A DNA stretch of 64,000 bases, from the NCBI GenBank assembly GCA_029215795.1, contig JARDYH010000003.1, positions 171,194,382-171,258,381 on the forward strand, written 5' to 3'. This stretch comes from Anniella stebbinsi (lineage: Eukaryota; Chordata; Lepidosauria; Squamata; Anniellidae). The notes under the pieces are model-generated. The model did no database searches, had not been told where the DNA came from, and saw only the letters and a program-made list of their open reading frames with translations. Shown here one piece after another: positions 10,844-22,473 of the stretch; position 1 is the stretch's first letter, and each line of letters starts with the position of its first letter. Made by a program: the position numbers and the translations under genes.

Positions 10844-12033
10844 AGTACCTCATTACTGCTTCATTCCAGGGCTCTCCCCACTTCCCACATACACTTTGGT
10901 CATAACATGGCTTCAGGCACCCTAGCTGGGACCCTGGATTCCACAGGCTTACATGCTGCATAACCCATAAGCAGTTATGTGTCCGAATTGCACATGGGCT
11001 TGATGAGCCAACATTATGTTCTATGCTGAAAAGCTTTGAAATAAATGTTTAGTGCTACTCTTCCATGGCTGTAGATTGTTACACCAACATAGGAATAGCA
11101 AACAGAATGCAGAAACCTTATTCAGCTGAACGATAAAACGGAGAATGCACCTTTAGTGACTAACCCATGTACAAATAGAAATGGTTGATTAAAATCAATA
11201 ACGTAAATGGAGGCTTTCTGCCTGGTGATTAATACCATGATTAAAATCAATCCATGTGACTCCTAACACCTGGTCCCACTACCAAGCCCCAATTAATATA
11301 CCTGACTTTTTTAACCCCAGTCTATTAAACAAATACATTTCTTAAATAAAATAGAGAAGGAAATACTCCACAGGCAGCAACACTTGACGTTCCTTATTTT
11401 CTGCAAGTAACTCTCTCAAGAGGCCTCCATATAATTCAAGTAAACATTGCCGGCAGACAGCTACTGAAGGTAAATTGTTGCTCAATATGACCTACCTACT
11501 CACCATTCAATTCTTAAATGGACATTGTTTAGGAGATATTTAATGTATCTTGCTATAGAAATGCAGATGATGCTGGCACAGTGACAGTGGGACCATTCCA
11601 ACAACTTACATGTGCAACAGCTCAGGATGGATGAACAAGGGCCATTTTTAAAGACCTGAAATCCTGCAAGAAAGCAGTCTGGAAAGGAAGGAGGAGAATC
11701 CTGAATCCTACTTGTCCCCCTTCCTTCCTCTCCCAAAGAACTAATCCATAGAATGTCAGCTGTTTTAAAGGGCTACCTGTGTATAGCCCTGGACTGGTCT
11801 AGAAAAAAAATCGTACATGCTATGTCCCAGCTTGGGACGTGCACACATAAGCTGGCTTCTGTATATGCCCATCAGTAGTGTGAAGCAAAAATCTTAGCAA
11901 TACAGTTCTTCCCTAGAATTTCTCCCTGTGAAAAAGCAACAGCAGCACCAGTGAGCAAGTCAAATTGCCATCATTGCTAACCCTTTATGAGTGTGCCTGA
12001 GCTCTAAGATAATTGTCTAAAGCCCTATTCTCT

Positions 12034-12263
12034 GGCTGAATTTGGACGACACAATGAGCAGCTGGGGAGTGGGGGGGAAACAATCGTCAGTTGTATTGAC
12101 TAATGTGTCATCCAAATGCTGCCATAGTCAACTCAGAGCTGATCCTAATCCACACCACAGTTGATTATTTATTACCATATTGTGTGGGGAGTACCCCCTA
12201 GATGAACAACTGTAAAGCTGATTATTACCCCACCACTGACTATCGTGTTGTCCGAATTCAGCC
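12034..12263. mobile_element. Non-autonomous TIR element, 3-bp duplication TCT
   Basis: The left TIR GGCTGAATTTGGACGACACA mirrors the right TIR TGTTGTCCGAATTCAGCC. TCT lies on both sides. 230 bp, same family as 10335-10843. A 3-bp duplication would fit PIF/Harbinger-like elements, but two copies are weak grounds. Confidence 0.65.
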
Positions 12264-12279
12264 TCTGTCTTGTCAACAA

Positions 12280-12440
12280 AGGATGTTAGGTTAGACAGGT
12301 ATCACAGATAGCGCAGTAAGCCTATATACACCAGTTGCTGTGGAACATGGGTGGGAGGATGCTGTTGCACCGTGTGAACACAGTGCTGGACTAGATGGAC
12401 GCTTGGTCTGATCCAGCATGGCTCTCCTTACGTTCTTATA
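12280..12440 (+). mobile_element. CR1-like LINE 3' fragment
   Basis: Contains 'acaccagttgctgtggaac' and 'ggactagatggacgcttgg', the conserved end of the family also seen at 36.9-37.7 and 57.0-57.7 kb. Confidence 0.6.
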
Positions 12441-12720
12441 GGGTTTTTTTAGTAGTGATACCACACTTGTGGAATGTCCTCCACAGGAAGGATAAATGGC
12501 CCCAACAATGCTGGTTTTTAAGAGAACTCTTAAGTTGTTCCTATTTCAATCTGCATTTTATTAATTGTTGTATCCCAATGAAGTTTTACTACTCATTTTA
12601 AGGAGAGTAGCATGAGTTTTTTTATTATTTCCTATATTATGTTTGTTATGTACTTTTTCTGTGCACTGCCATGCAAAGGCAATATGTCTGAAAGTTTTCC
12701 TAAACAAACACACAAAAGAC
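12441..12720 (+). mobile_element. LINE 3' end, old
   Basis: It shows 'cacacttgtggaatgtcctc' (WNVL-like reverse transcriptase end motif) followed by an A/T-rich 3'UTR and 'ctgtgcactgccatgcaaag'. It is degraded. Confidence 0.45.
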
Positions 12721-15700
12721 CTAAGAAATTATATTGCTACAAATTGGTGTGTTGAAGTATGGTAGGCTTATAGGTGTCTCATAACAGAATAATGCCATTT
12801 TCTTTCAATAAAATTCCCGCAAGAAAATGAAAGATTCATGGCACCAAAAGGATATTCCACCAAATTATTTCTGCTCAGGGGAGCTGAGCTGCTACTCCAA
12901 CTGTGTTCTGAAATACCATATTTAGAATATCCAAACCCAATTCAAAGTTAGGGTTTTGACAACCTCTCCCGGTATGATCTTTTGCCATTTTTAATGGAAA
13001 TCGTTTTTAGCTAGTTAATATTTTGTATATTTTAATATTTTTTGTAAGGTCCATTTGTTTTTTTAAAAAAAGAAAGGCAACGAAGAAATTCTAATAAATG
13101 CTATTATTACTATTATTATTATTACTACTACTACTATTGATGAGCCAAAGATCAACACTGAATTAAGTGCATTTTAAGCCAATCAATTTCAATAAACGTA
13201 GCAAACTACAATTAAACCTGGGACTTTCCGATTAACCATAATTTCACTTTTGTAAGATATAGGAAACTATTCTTATCAACTTCAGACCAAGCCAGGGTCT
13301 CAAATCGCAATTTGAAGCTGTGTTAAGATCCCGGCTTGCTCCAAAGCTGGTAATCATAGCTTCCCAGTTAATTAAGAGACTTTCTGGTTTAATCTCAACT
13401 TATCATGAAGGGAGAAGTGAAGGAGTCATAAAGCTCATGCATATCTTTGTTAAATAAGCAGAGATACGATTATCCAATCCAGGCCACTACATGGCTGAAG
13501 GTTCCATATAGGTAAAGCCACCATGCTGAGAGTGGTTTTATGACTCCACACTAAAAATGCAGGTGGTCCTGTGGTAGAGTCTAATCAAGCACTAAATCCA
13601 GTTGCCAAAGCAAGCACAGCTAATTGCTGGCAATCAGGTGACTGGATGATTTGCTTTAGAAGATAATCAACTTAATCAGAATGCTCCATTTAAAAAAAAG
13701 ATAAAATAATCTATTACATCAGAATATCTGAGCAAGAATGAAGGTTATTAATGGCACATTTTATGCTGTCCAAACAGCTTTTAAAGAATCAATTTCTTTA
13801 TAATTCATATAGATATATCAATAACTGAGTGTCAAGTAAATAGCACTCCACTCTCACTTCACCCACCATCCAGACAAGAAATATTTGTACGTAAAAGGAT
13901 TACTAAAATATAGCAGTAACACAAAATCTGGTCGACCAATCACACCAAGCGTGGTTATGTTCATTCAAGATTCTTTTTTGGCTGTTACATGTTACCCCAG
14001 AATGCAAGGCTATTCTTCAAATGAGATCAGTATTGTAAACCTTTATAAAATATTTCAAAAGATAATGATTAACTTCATCCTTAGTGTGAACCCAGAACAG
14101 TCAAATGTTCTGAAGGATTATGTCCAAAGTAACATGTATATATATTAGGATGTCTACCTCAGCCAACCCTGCTTCTTGAGTGTAACTATAAAAGCAAGAA
14201 AACATTACTGAAAGAAAATGGGGGTATTGATTTTAGAATCACTCCTAACCATTATGCAAAAGAAAAATATGTACTTTATTTAGGCTGTTAATTAATTACA
14301 GTAAGCAAAAGAAAATGCAAATGACATGAAACAAAGAAATAAATTCTATCACAGTCATCCACTTTAGGTAAAAAGCTAGAGCTATTCATCAGCGATTCAG
14401 ATATGTTAGGCAAGCCTTTCTTTAACCATATGGAAAAAGAAGTTTGTTGCACCCTGTATTGTAGCCTTGTAAATCGTTACAAGTCCGAGGTGGTTGCTCA
14501 ACTTTCCCAGGCCTGTTGACTCCTATTCCGACCCAGCACCTCCTGCTACTTCCCTCTCTGCCTGCTAGCTTCTTGGTGGCACTACGACAGCATTCTACTT
14601 TCCAATAACACAAAGCCAAGCTCAGGAGTGGAAGGCCTGAGAGCCTCCACAGTAGTCTGCCCAGCCCAGAGAGATTCTGCAGAGCTTTTCACTGGGCTGG
14701 CAAAGAGCATCAGACAGTTAACTAATCTTGGCTATCACTCCTAGCTTTAAAAGAGCTAGAAGGAAATAAGAGTCACCCTCTACGCTATATCAGAGAAGCG
14801 CTGCAGTGCCTGTTTGGCTCAAAAACAGCATTGAAGTGGAAACAGTGAAAGTCAGTAGGTAGTGCTATTCATCTGCCCAAAGATAAATTGCTATTCACCC
14901 CAAGACAGCAGCAAATTCCACCTCTAAACTTTTTTAAAAATAAAGTTAGAAATTATGGACAGTATCCAACAGGGCGCTGTTCCCCTGCTGATTCTGTTCC
15001 AGAAGCAAGACCCAGCATTTGCGCAATGAGATTTAGCACTTCCCAGAGCAACTAGAAACAAGCAGAAACACTTTGCTGACCTGTTCAGATCCAGAAACAA
15101 AGATTTCCGCTTATTTCAGGGTTTGTGCAACAGAATCAGAAGGAAGGGCTGCTTGTGCAATGGTCCCATTGGACACTGCCTAATAATACACTTTGTATTA
15201 TTATTAATAGAAATAAATTTAAAAATAAATACATTTTGCAATATTTAGGAATGCTGAAAGTAAAAAAGCCTTTCCAGCAAAGTCACATTAGACTGAATTG
15301 GACTGTGGAAGACACAGGACAAAAGTCCAGTCCAAATTAAGCAGTTTTAAACCCCACGGATTACAATGGAGATGTTTTAACATGTGCTTCCCTCTTCCAT
15401 GAAACCAATTTTTAAAGGGCTCCGTTTTGACAGGACTTTGCCCATAGTTTCTAGTATCAACACAAAGGCTCACACCTGGCAAGAGCCATGCATGTGCAGA
15501 AGGAGGCTTTGCCATTCCCTACAGGCTCAGGAACTGCATGCGCAAAAGGTTGGGTATCTTGCACTGTGTCTCCACATCCAGAAGTTGGGGGACTCTATCC
15601 ATTGTGTATGATATGAAATTGAGAATTCTATTCTCGTCCCCTAGGACTAGCTTAATAATGGCATCCTTCCACAAAATTGCAATAGTAACAGCTTAAGAAA

Positions 15701-15835
15701 TTACAGGATCACACAGCAAATATGCTGCTGCATATGTATTGCCCTGGCTAGATCAAGGTGAATTAGTTTAATGTACAAATGGTAGTTATGCTCCTCTCCC
15801 CATCCTTCAATGTTGAGCGCAAAGGAAGATTATTA

Positions 15836-16260
15836 ATGGAGGCACAGCCGTGCCTCCATTGTTAAGGGCCGTCAGTAAAAAACACATTCCGCCATGTTAA
15901 AGTAATAATTGGGGGGGGGGGTCATTCTAACAGCCATAAAATCGAAAATGTTTCATCAACCTTTCTGAAATTTACAGGTGCCAGAAAGAAATGTTTGTTT
16001 TACATTACCTGAAAATTTCAAGAAGATTGGTGAAAGACTGAGGGAAGGAGAGCAGTTTAAGGTAGAAAAGGAATACAAACCTCTCTCCCTGCTTTTGTAA
16101 AATTTACTTCCGGGTTGAGACTTTTTGTGCTCTCAATTTGCATAATTTCTAGAGCCTTATTAACTAATCCAGTGGTGGGGTCTTCTTCCTCCTTGACTGT
16201 AGTTGACGGAAAGCGTTTCGTTTTTTTAAAATTCCCTTCGGTTGACTTTTAAGAACTATT
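15836..16260. repeat. Unclassified repeat with GAAATTTCA..GATTGGTG motif
   Basis: It opens with a perfect inverted repeat ATGGAGGCAC/GTGCCTCCAT (15836-15859), then 11 G's (15911-15921). It then has TTTCATCAACCTTTCTGAAA and, further on, GAAAATTTCAAGAAGATTGG, which resembles the core of the palindrome's tandem units. Boundaries are uncertain. Confidence 0.35.
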
Positions 16261-17065
16261 TTAACTTCTCATTCAAGTCAATGAGGCGGCCATCTTCCCT
16301 CATAACGCAACACTGACACACGCTCAGTAGCGTCGCTCTCCCCCCTCCCTCCTGCCTTAGAATGTGGGGTGGGTGAGTGAAATGGCTGCTGCCTCTATAG
16401 CACAGACCTTTTGAGTGAAGAAGAAGAGTTTCTCTTTTCTCTTCTGGAACATGCATTCCTTTGGCTCTGAGAGTATTTTGGGCTATCTTCATAAGGCCAG
16501 TTTGCTCTTTTGCTCCCTGGTGAAGCAGGATGTGGTTCCTCTGGATCCATGACAACCTGATCTTCAGATCTCTCCTGGGAATAGGTGGCTATACCTTTCT
16601 TTCTATCCCCCCCACCCCATATACACACAGTGCTCCTTCCCTCTTTTCTAAGAGTTTGGTCCATACTGCTATAAGTTGAAAGCTTCAAACACTTCATTTA
16701 ATTAGTTTGGGCCGGTGTTAAGTTTTAAGTACAACGTTGAAACCTTTCAAAGTGCTTCTGGGCTTACAACATTGGTTTCTGCCTAGTCACCCTGTTTTTC
16801 TAATAAGGTTTAGAAACAGTTGAGCTGTCGTTTATTCTGCATAGTGTACACACATGGATTTTCTTTCTAATCCTTGCAGTCTACACTGGTTCCCTCCTTG
16901 ATGTGTTTTTGGATGCAGACAAACCCTTTTTTGTTCCAGCAGGCCTTTAGCAAATAATCTGGACCTCTGTCTATACCTTTGACTTTTAAATTGTTAAGTA
17001 TTTAAAATGTTTTAAATGCTTCAATATTGAAAAGTATTTAATTATATTTTTAACTTTTGTATATT

Positions 17066-17385
17066 TAGGCTGACCATATGAAAAGGAGGACAGGGCACAT
17101 GTAACTTTAACAGTTGTAGAGAAAAGGGAATTTCAGCCAGTGTCATTTGTATGCAATTAGTCCCTGGTGAAATTCCCTCTTCATCACAACAGTTAAAGTT
17201 GCAGGCACTATACAAGAATGACCATATACAAAAGAAGGCAGGCCCCCTGCAACTTTAACTGGTGTGATGAAGAGGGAATTTCACCAGGAACTAATTGCAT
17301 ACAAATGACACTGGCTGAAATCCCCTTTTCTCTACAACTGTTAAAGTTACATGAGCCCTGTCCTCCTTTTCATATGGTCAGCCTA
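17066..17385. mobile_element. Foldback hAT-type MITE, copy 1
   Basis: The TIRs are TAGGCTGACCATATGAAAAG and its mirror at the other end. The body is almost wholly self-complementary ('aactttaacagttgtagag' against 'ctctacaactgttaaagtt'). Flanks GTATATTT and GTATATTC fit an 8-bp duplication with one change. The centre has a degenerate third TIR-like block (gaatgaccatatacaaaag). Confidence 0.8.
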
Positions 17386-17505
17386 GTATATTCCTATTTA
17401 TAGGTTTTAGCTGTATATGTTTCAGTTTTGTAAGGCTGCCCTGAGGCCCAGCATTGGGCAAAAGGCAGGATACTACTACTACTACTACTACTAATAATAA
17501 TAGTA
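17386..17505 (+). repeat. LINE-like 3' end with (ACT)n tail
   Basis: The sequence 'aggctgccctgaggcccagc' and 'gggcaaaaggcaggatact' leads into about seven ACT units and AAT units (17473-17505). The A/T-rich sequence before 17066 is probably the same LINE, split by the MITE. Confidence 0.5.
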
Positions 17506-18149
17506 ATGTTTCAGATTTCACTTCTGCATCTGATGTTCTTTTGCATTTACTTTTCTTTATAAACCATTCATATCTTAAGACTTCTTGTGTGGCATGTTTT
17601 CGTTGGTTTAACAAGTTAAAAGGGGTATTCACTGTTTTCATGCTTATGTTATAAATCTATTTTCAACAGGCCTAGTAAGTAACAGAGTAACAGAGTTGGG
17701 GAAAATCCTCAATCTCTTTGCTATCAGAGGCACTGAGTAAGGGACCCCTGGAGATAATTTAGACTGACCCCAACCACAAAACACTATTCCCCCTTCTGAA
17801 GAGATCTGGACCACAGACTACTAAAGACAAACAAAGTAGCAGGCCATAATAACAGTTCTCATGTGGCCATTTGCCTTATGAGGCAGGTGCTCTGCGGGCT
17901 ACCAAATGGAGGGACTAACAGGCCATAAAGTTGTCTGGCTGGGTCTGCCAGAAATCCAGCCTCAACACTCCTGGAAGGTCCATGTTCTATAGCACCTGCT
18001 GTCAGATGAACCTGAGGGCATCCCACCCTCCACCCCTGGGTTTAATTTACTGGCTTCCCCTGGCTGGACCTTGCAGGAAACTGTAGGGACAGACAGAGCA
18101 GGCATTCATGGCACACATAGAATGCTGAGACTGGCAAATCTAAAAGCAA

Positions 18150-18815
18150 GTGTGTTGCTTTTCAAGAACTTCAGCTGGTACAAAACAGGGCAGCCAGATT
18201 GTTAACAGGGACTGGCCAACGAGACCATATTACGCCAGTCCTTTTTCAACTTCACTGGCTGCCGATCTAGATCCGGGCCCAATTCAAAGTGCTGGTACTA
18301 ACATTTAAAGCCCTAAACGGCTTGGGGCCATGTTATCTAAAGGAACGCCTCCTCCCATATGTACCTGCCCGGACCCTAAGATCATCTACAGGGGTCCTTC
18401 TCCGTGAGCCCCTGCCAAAGGAAGTGAGGCAGGTGGCCACTAGGAGGAGGGCTTTCTCTGCTGTGGCACCCCAGCTGTGGAATGAGCTCCCCAGAGAGGT
18501 TCGCCTGGCGCCTACTTTGTACTCTTTTCGTCGCCAGGTGAAGACCTTTTTATTCTCCCAGTATTTTAACAGTTAAATTAACTCAATTTTAATCCTTGCT
18601 GTTTTAAATTTGTATTTTAATCTGTATTAATTCCTGCTGCTTGGTTTTATTCTGGTTGTGTTTTTAAATTGTATGTTATTCTGTGTTTTTAGATTGTGCC
18701 TTGTTTTATTTATTTTAAAATGATTTCATGGTTTTAATTTTTGTTAACCGCCCAAAGAGCTTTGGCTATGGGGCGGTATAAAAATGCTATAAATAAATAA
18801 ATAAATAAATTCAAT
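18150..18815 (+). mobile_element. L2-clade LINE, 3' end (second family)
   Basis: The frame encodes QLVQNRAARLLTGTGQRDHI then FKALNGLGPCYLKERLLPYV, FSAVAPQLWNELPREVRLAP and FRRQVKTFLFSQY. The 3'UTR ends 'gggcggtataaaaatgctat' plus (AAAT)n. The 95-codon open stretch (18289-18576) is intact, but the copy is 5'-truncated. Confidence 0.85.
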
Positions 18816-18873
18816 GGGTCTTACTTTTGAGTAAATATCTAGGGATGGATATGCAGCCTGTGCAAGAACTGAG

Positions 18874-19250
18874 TAGGGTGACCATATTTGGGAAACCAAA
18901 AAAGAGGACACCTAGTGGGGGGGGCAGGAAAATGGCTTTCTGGGGCCACCTTAAAGTCCCCAATTGGAGCGGAGGAGGGGAAAGCATGTCATTCTCACCC
19001 CACCCCACTGCTCCAATCAGGCCCTTTTCTATAATGCCTGGGAATGACACATTTTCCCCTTTTAAGGCCTTGATTGGAGCAGTGGGAGAGAATGACACAC
19101 CTCCAGAAAGCATATCATTCCCCCCTGCCACGCTAATGGTGGCCTTAAAAGGGAAAGTGTGTAATTCTAGGTCATTATAGACTATTGCATAAAATCCCCC
19201 CTGACACTGAGGATAGAACAAAAACCAGGAAAAATCTGGGGAAATCCTGA
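18874..19250. mobile_element. hAT-like MITE, TIR TAGGGTGACCATATTTGG
   Basis: It starts TAGGGTGACCATATTTGGGA then 'aaaagaggacacc'. Its start resembles the TIRs at 17066 and 19314, but the body differs and the right terminus is degraded near 'aaaaatctggggaaatcctg'. Confidence 0.5.
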
Positions 19251-19254
19251 CAGT

Positions 19255-19819
19255 TTTTTATTCTTTATTATTGCATTTATATCCCACCGTTTTTCCGCCA
19301 AGAAACCCAAGGCTAGGGTGACCATATGAAAAGGAGGACAGGGCTCCTGTATCTTTAACAGTTGCAAAGGACAGGGAATTTCAGCAGGTGTCATTCGTAT
19401 GCATACAGAACCTGGTGAAATTCCCTCTTCATTACAACAGTTAAAGCTGCAGAAGCCCTGTCCTCTTGACAATGTACAAAAGAGGGCAGGGCTTCTGCAG
19501 CTTTAACTTTGTGATGATGAGGAAATTTCACCAGGTTCTGCATATATACAAATGACACCTGCTGAAATTCCTTTTTCTATGAAACTGTTAAAGATACAGG
19601 AGCCCTGTCCTCCTTTTCATATGGTCAGCCTACCCAAGGCAGCATACATAATCCTCCTTCTCTCCATTTTATCCTCACAATAGCAACCCATTGAGATGGG
19701 TTGGGCTGAGAGTCTGCAACTGGCCCAAAGTCACCCAATGGGTTTTCATGGCTAAGTGGGGAGTAGAACCCAGATCTCCCAGCTCCCAGTCCAACACTTT
19801 AGCCACTAGGCCACACCCT
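19255..19819 (-). mobile_element. tRNA-derived CORE-SINE, interrupted by a MITE
   Basis: On the minus strand it reads 'gtggcctagtggctaaagtg' (A-box region), 'gggttctactccccac' (B-box region), then the CORE-like 'gtgactttgggccagt' and a 'gggatataaatgcaataata' tail. The 319-bp MITE at 19314-19632 sits inside it. Confidence 0.75.
19314..19632. mobile_element. Foldback hAT-type MITE, copy 2
   Basis: The TIRs are TAGGGTGACCATATGAAAAG and its mirror, flanked by a perfect 8-bp duplication CCCAAGGC (19306-19313 and 19633-19640). 319 bp, same family as copy 1, with the same central TIR-like block (gacaatgtacaaaagaggg). It is inserted into a tRNA-derived SINE. Confidence 0.88.
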
Positions 19820-20560
19820 AGAATTGAGCCATGCCAAGTTGGAAGCAGATCGGTTCGTGCCTTGATTTTTAGGATATATTTTTTAAAAAGTTTGACTTAA
19901 ATTTTTTTTCTAAAATTCAAGGCATGAACCAATCTGCTTTCAACTTGGCATGGCTAAAGCCTTACTTAAGAGGTACCATGGTGCCAAGTTTCATCTCTTC
20001 ATCTTTACTTTCTTTCTTTTTTTTTAATGTACTGCTCAAGGCCCTAGACCCCAAAGAGGAGTATTGGATTTGAAGTTTTAAACATTCCTAAAACTCAAGG
20101 CATACACAGATCTGCTTCCAACTTGGCATGGCTCAATCCCTACTTAAGAGCTACCATGCTGTCAAGTTTCATCCCTTTATCTTTAAAAATGATGGAATTG
20201 TAAGCATTTTAGTTAATTAAAAAAATTAAATTGAAGTTTTAAACATTTCTAAAAATCAAGGGATGAACGGATCTGCTTCCAACTTGGCATGGCTAAATCC
20301 CTACTTCAGAGCTACCATGGTGCCAAGTTTCATCTCTTTATCTTTAATTTCATTTTTTAAACTTGTACTGCTCAAGGTCCTGGACCCCAAAGAGATTTCT
20401 GTTTGAACTTTTAAAAAATCCTAAAAATCAAGGCATGAACGGATCTGCTTCATACTTGGCATAGCTATATCCCTACTTAAGAGCTACCATGGTGCCAGGT
20501 TTCATCTCTTTATCTTTAAAAATGAGGGAGATGCAAGCATTTTGGTTGATTTATTAATGT
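19820..20560 (+). repeat. Tandem ~170-bp repeat, about 4 units plus one inverted fragment
   Basis: Units start near 19917, 20094, 20256 and 20428 with variants of TCAAGGCATGAACGGATCTG, then CTTCCAACTTGGCATGGCTA, TACTTAAGAGCTACCATGGT and GCCAAGTTTCATCTCTTTAT. A reversed partial unit precedes them (19826-19868). The last block, read on the minus strand, shares its core with the units in the 3681-6654 palindrome. Confidence 0.8.
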
Positions 20561-21794
20561 TAAAGTGAGTTCAACACATAACACTAGCTTTGATTTTATA
20601 TTAGATGTCAAGATGGTATAACGTTCTGGCTGATGCTGGCTTGGTTGTCAACTGTATAATATCCAGTCATCCGTTACATATTCTCCACCCTGTCCTCATG
20701 GTTTATCTGCTTTGGGAGAATGAGAATTTCACTTGCACTTTCTGCCTCCTTAGGGAGGATGTGGCGTTAAGGCTTGGGAGCCTTAACTCCCAATTTCCCT
20801 GCTTTTTGGTGCTTGGTTGGAAACTGCAGAGTCTTAACATTGTTTTTGTAAACCGTAGGTTTTTTGTTTAATTAATATAATTTTGTTGCCATATAGGACT
20901 GTTTCACACAGGACTGTTTCCATATCTAAAAAAACAAAACAATTTGTGCAATGCTCCTTCCCACGTAATGAAAATATACATACTCAATGCTGTATTGTCC
21001 ACAAAATGCTCACCTTTTCGTGCTATGCATTATTTCTGTTAAGAAAAGTGTCTGTGTGAAGCAGCCCACAGATGAGTAAGTAACAATCACCTAAGCAGTA
21101 GATATAAAATGCATTGCCACCAATATTCTAAACACTTAAATGTAATGTTAGTCTGATGTTTTCAAAGTCCTCTTTCAAGCAGAAGACAGCTAAAATTAGA
21201 ATCTGAGCATACTTTTCTAGCCTCCTGACTATAACTATTGCCTATATTTATGAAGCATTTGACAGCTCAACTAGATAGAAAAACAGAGCCACAGCAGCCA
21301 CAAGATATATCATTTTAATGTCACTTTGGGGTGCAACGTTTTGAAGTGAAAAATATTCATTAACGGAGTTGCAGAACTAAAAACACTGCTTAAAATTTCA
21401 GAAATAAGTGGTTTGAAACGTGTATGATCAAAGAAAATATTTGTTTAAGAAACCCAAGGTTTCAAAACATGTAGCCAGTAAGTTATCCAACTGTATGTAC
21501 ACTACATTTTTTGAACAATGCTATACTCCCACCACAGAAAAGATAGCACATATAAGTACTTGTGTCTACATGCCATATGCATGCTAGTGACTTCATGTGG
21601 CAAATCGATACCATTCCATGAATCCTGAGCAGGCCTCATATCACTTTTTGTTCTGCAAAATGCATCCAAAACTTAAGTTCTTTAACCACTTACTGGGCAC
21701 CATCCAACTAAAGTGGAACACTTTTAAGGCTACTGATGTTAAGAACAACCTCTCTCACACACATCACTGAAATCAGACAATGAAGTGTTTAACT

Positions 21795-22075
21795 TTGGCT
21801 GCCGCTCCCAGACTGTGGAATGGCCTGCCGGAGATTTGACAATCTAGCAGTCTTCTTGAATTTAAGAGAGCCGTAAAGACTGATATCTTCCGGCAGGCCT
21901 ACCCAGCTGATTTTTAAGATATTTTTAATAATGTAATAGTTTTATTTGCTTTTAATGTTTTATTTATTCTATTTTATGGTCTTCTGTATTTATATTTATT
22001 GTTGTTCCCCGCCTTGATCCAGAGGACGAGGCGGGTTAGAAATAAATATATTATTATTATTATTATTATGCACAG
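21795..22075 (+). mobile_element. L2/CR1-clade LINE, 3' end
   Basis: 'ctgccgctcccagactgtgg' (AAPRLWNGLP motif) continues to 'ttgttccccgccttgatcc' and (ATT)n. Same family as 2646-3322. Confidence 0.8.
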
Positions 22076-22347
22076 ACTTCCCTTTCCTCTCCACAGCAGC
22101 CCTCTAAAACATCTAAAAATCCTCTGTTGAGGGACAACAGGGTGGGATGGGGCAGGATTGGCGTGCCACTTTGCTTGTGCAAGGTGGCTTTTGGAGCCAT
22201 CCCTATATAATTATTGTATAATAAAAATAGAATTCATCGTTTTCATACACACACACATCTGCTTCGGTATTGGTACTGGAGAGCATCAAAATGCAAATAT
22301 TTGCATAAATACCCTACAGCACAATTCAAAAGTTAAATTTTCCTCAC

Positions 22348-22473
22348 CTCATCTAAATCCTTAATATAGACTGGTTTTTCCTCAAAACCAATAGGCATTG
22401 GCTCACTGTGAGGGATCTTTACTTCTTCATACATTTTATTATTTTCTCTCTCAATAGCTTCTGGCAAAAGCAT
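22348..22473 (-). CDS. ASCC3: ASCC3 exon 8 (codons 433-474), last exon in the window
   Basis: The acceptor is aattttcacag|ATGCTT and the donor GATGAG|gtgagg. The 126 nt encode MLLPEAIERENNKMYEEVKI, then PHSEPMPIGFEEKPVYIKDL and DE. This corresponds to the segment just before the first RecA domain; the next residues in the family (IGQLAFKGMKRLN...) open the helicase cassette and are not found from 1 to 22,347. It lies below common open-reading-frame size cutoffs and is recognised by homology plus splice sites. Confidence 0.95.

Larger units (their letters stand above)
1..22347 (-). other. ASCC3: ASCC3 intron 8 (5' part, >22.3 kb), repeat-rich
   Basis: No helicase-cassette exon of ASCC3 could be found, so this is intron. 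Listed separately are the LINE fragments, hAT-like palindrome, MITEs, SINE and tandem arrays. Stretches with nothing I can name are 1-733, 911-2537, 7085-8740, 10844-12033, 13140-15835, 16260-17065, 17506-18150 and 20560-21794; these are AT-rich, CpG-poor unique sequence or very old repeats. Confidence 0.85.

Noticed and set aside
16256..16697. Two overlapping ~100-codon minus-strand frames
   Set aside because: No homology recognised and no splice context. The region is moderately GC-rich, which makes open frames likelier.
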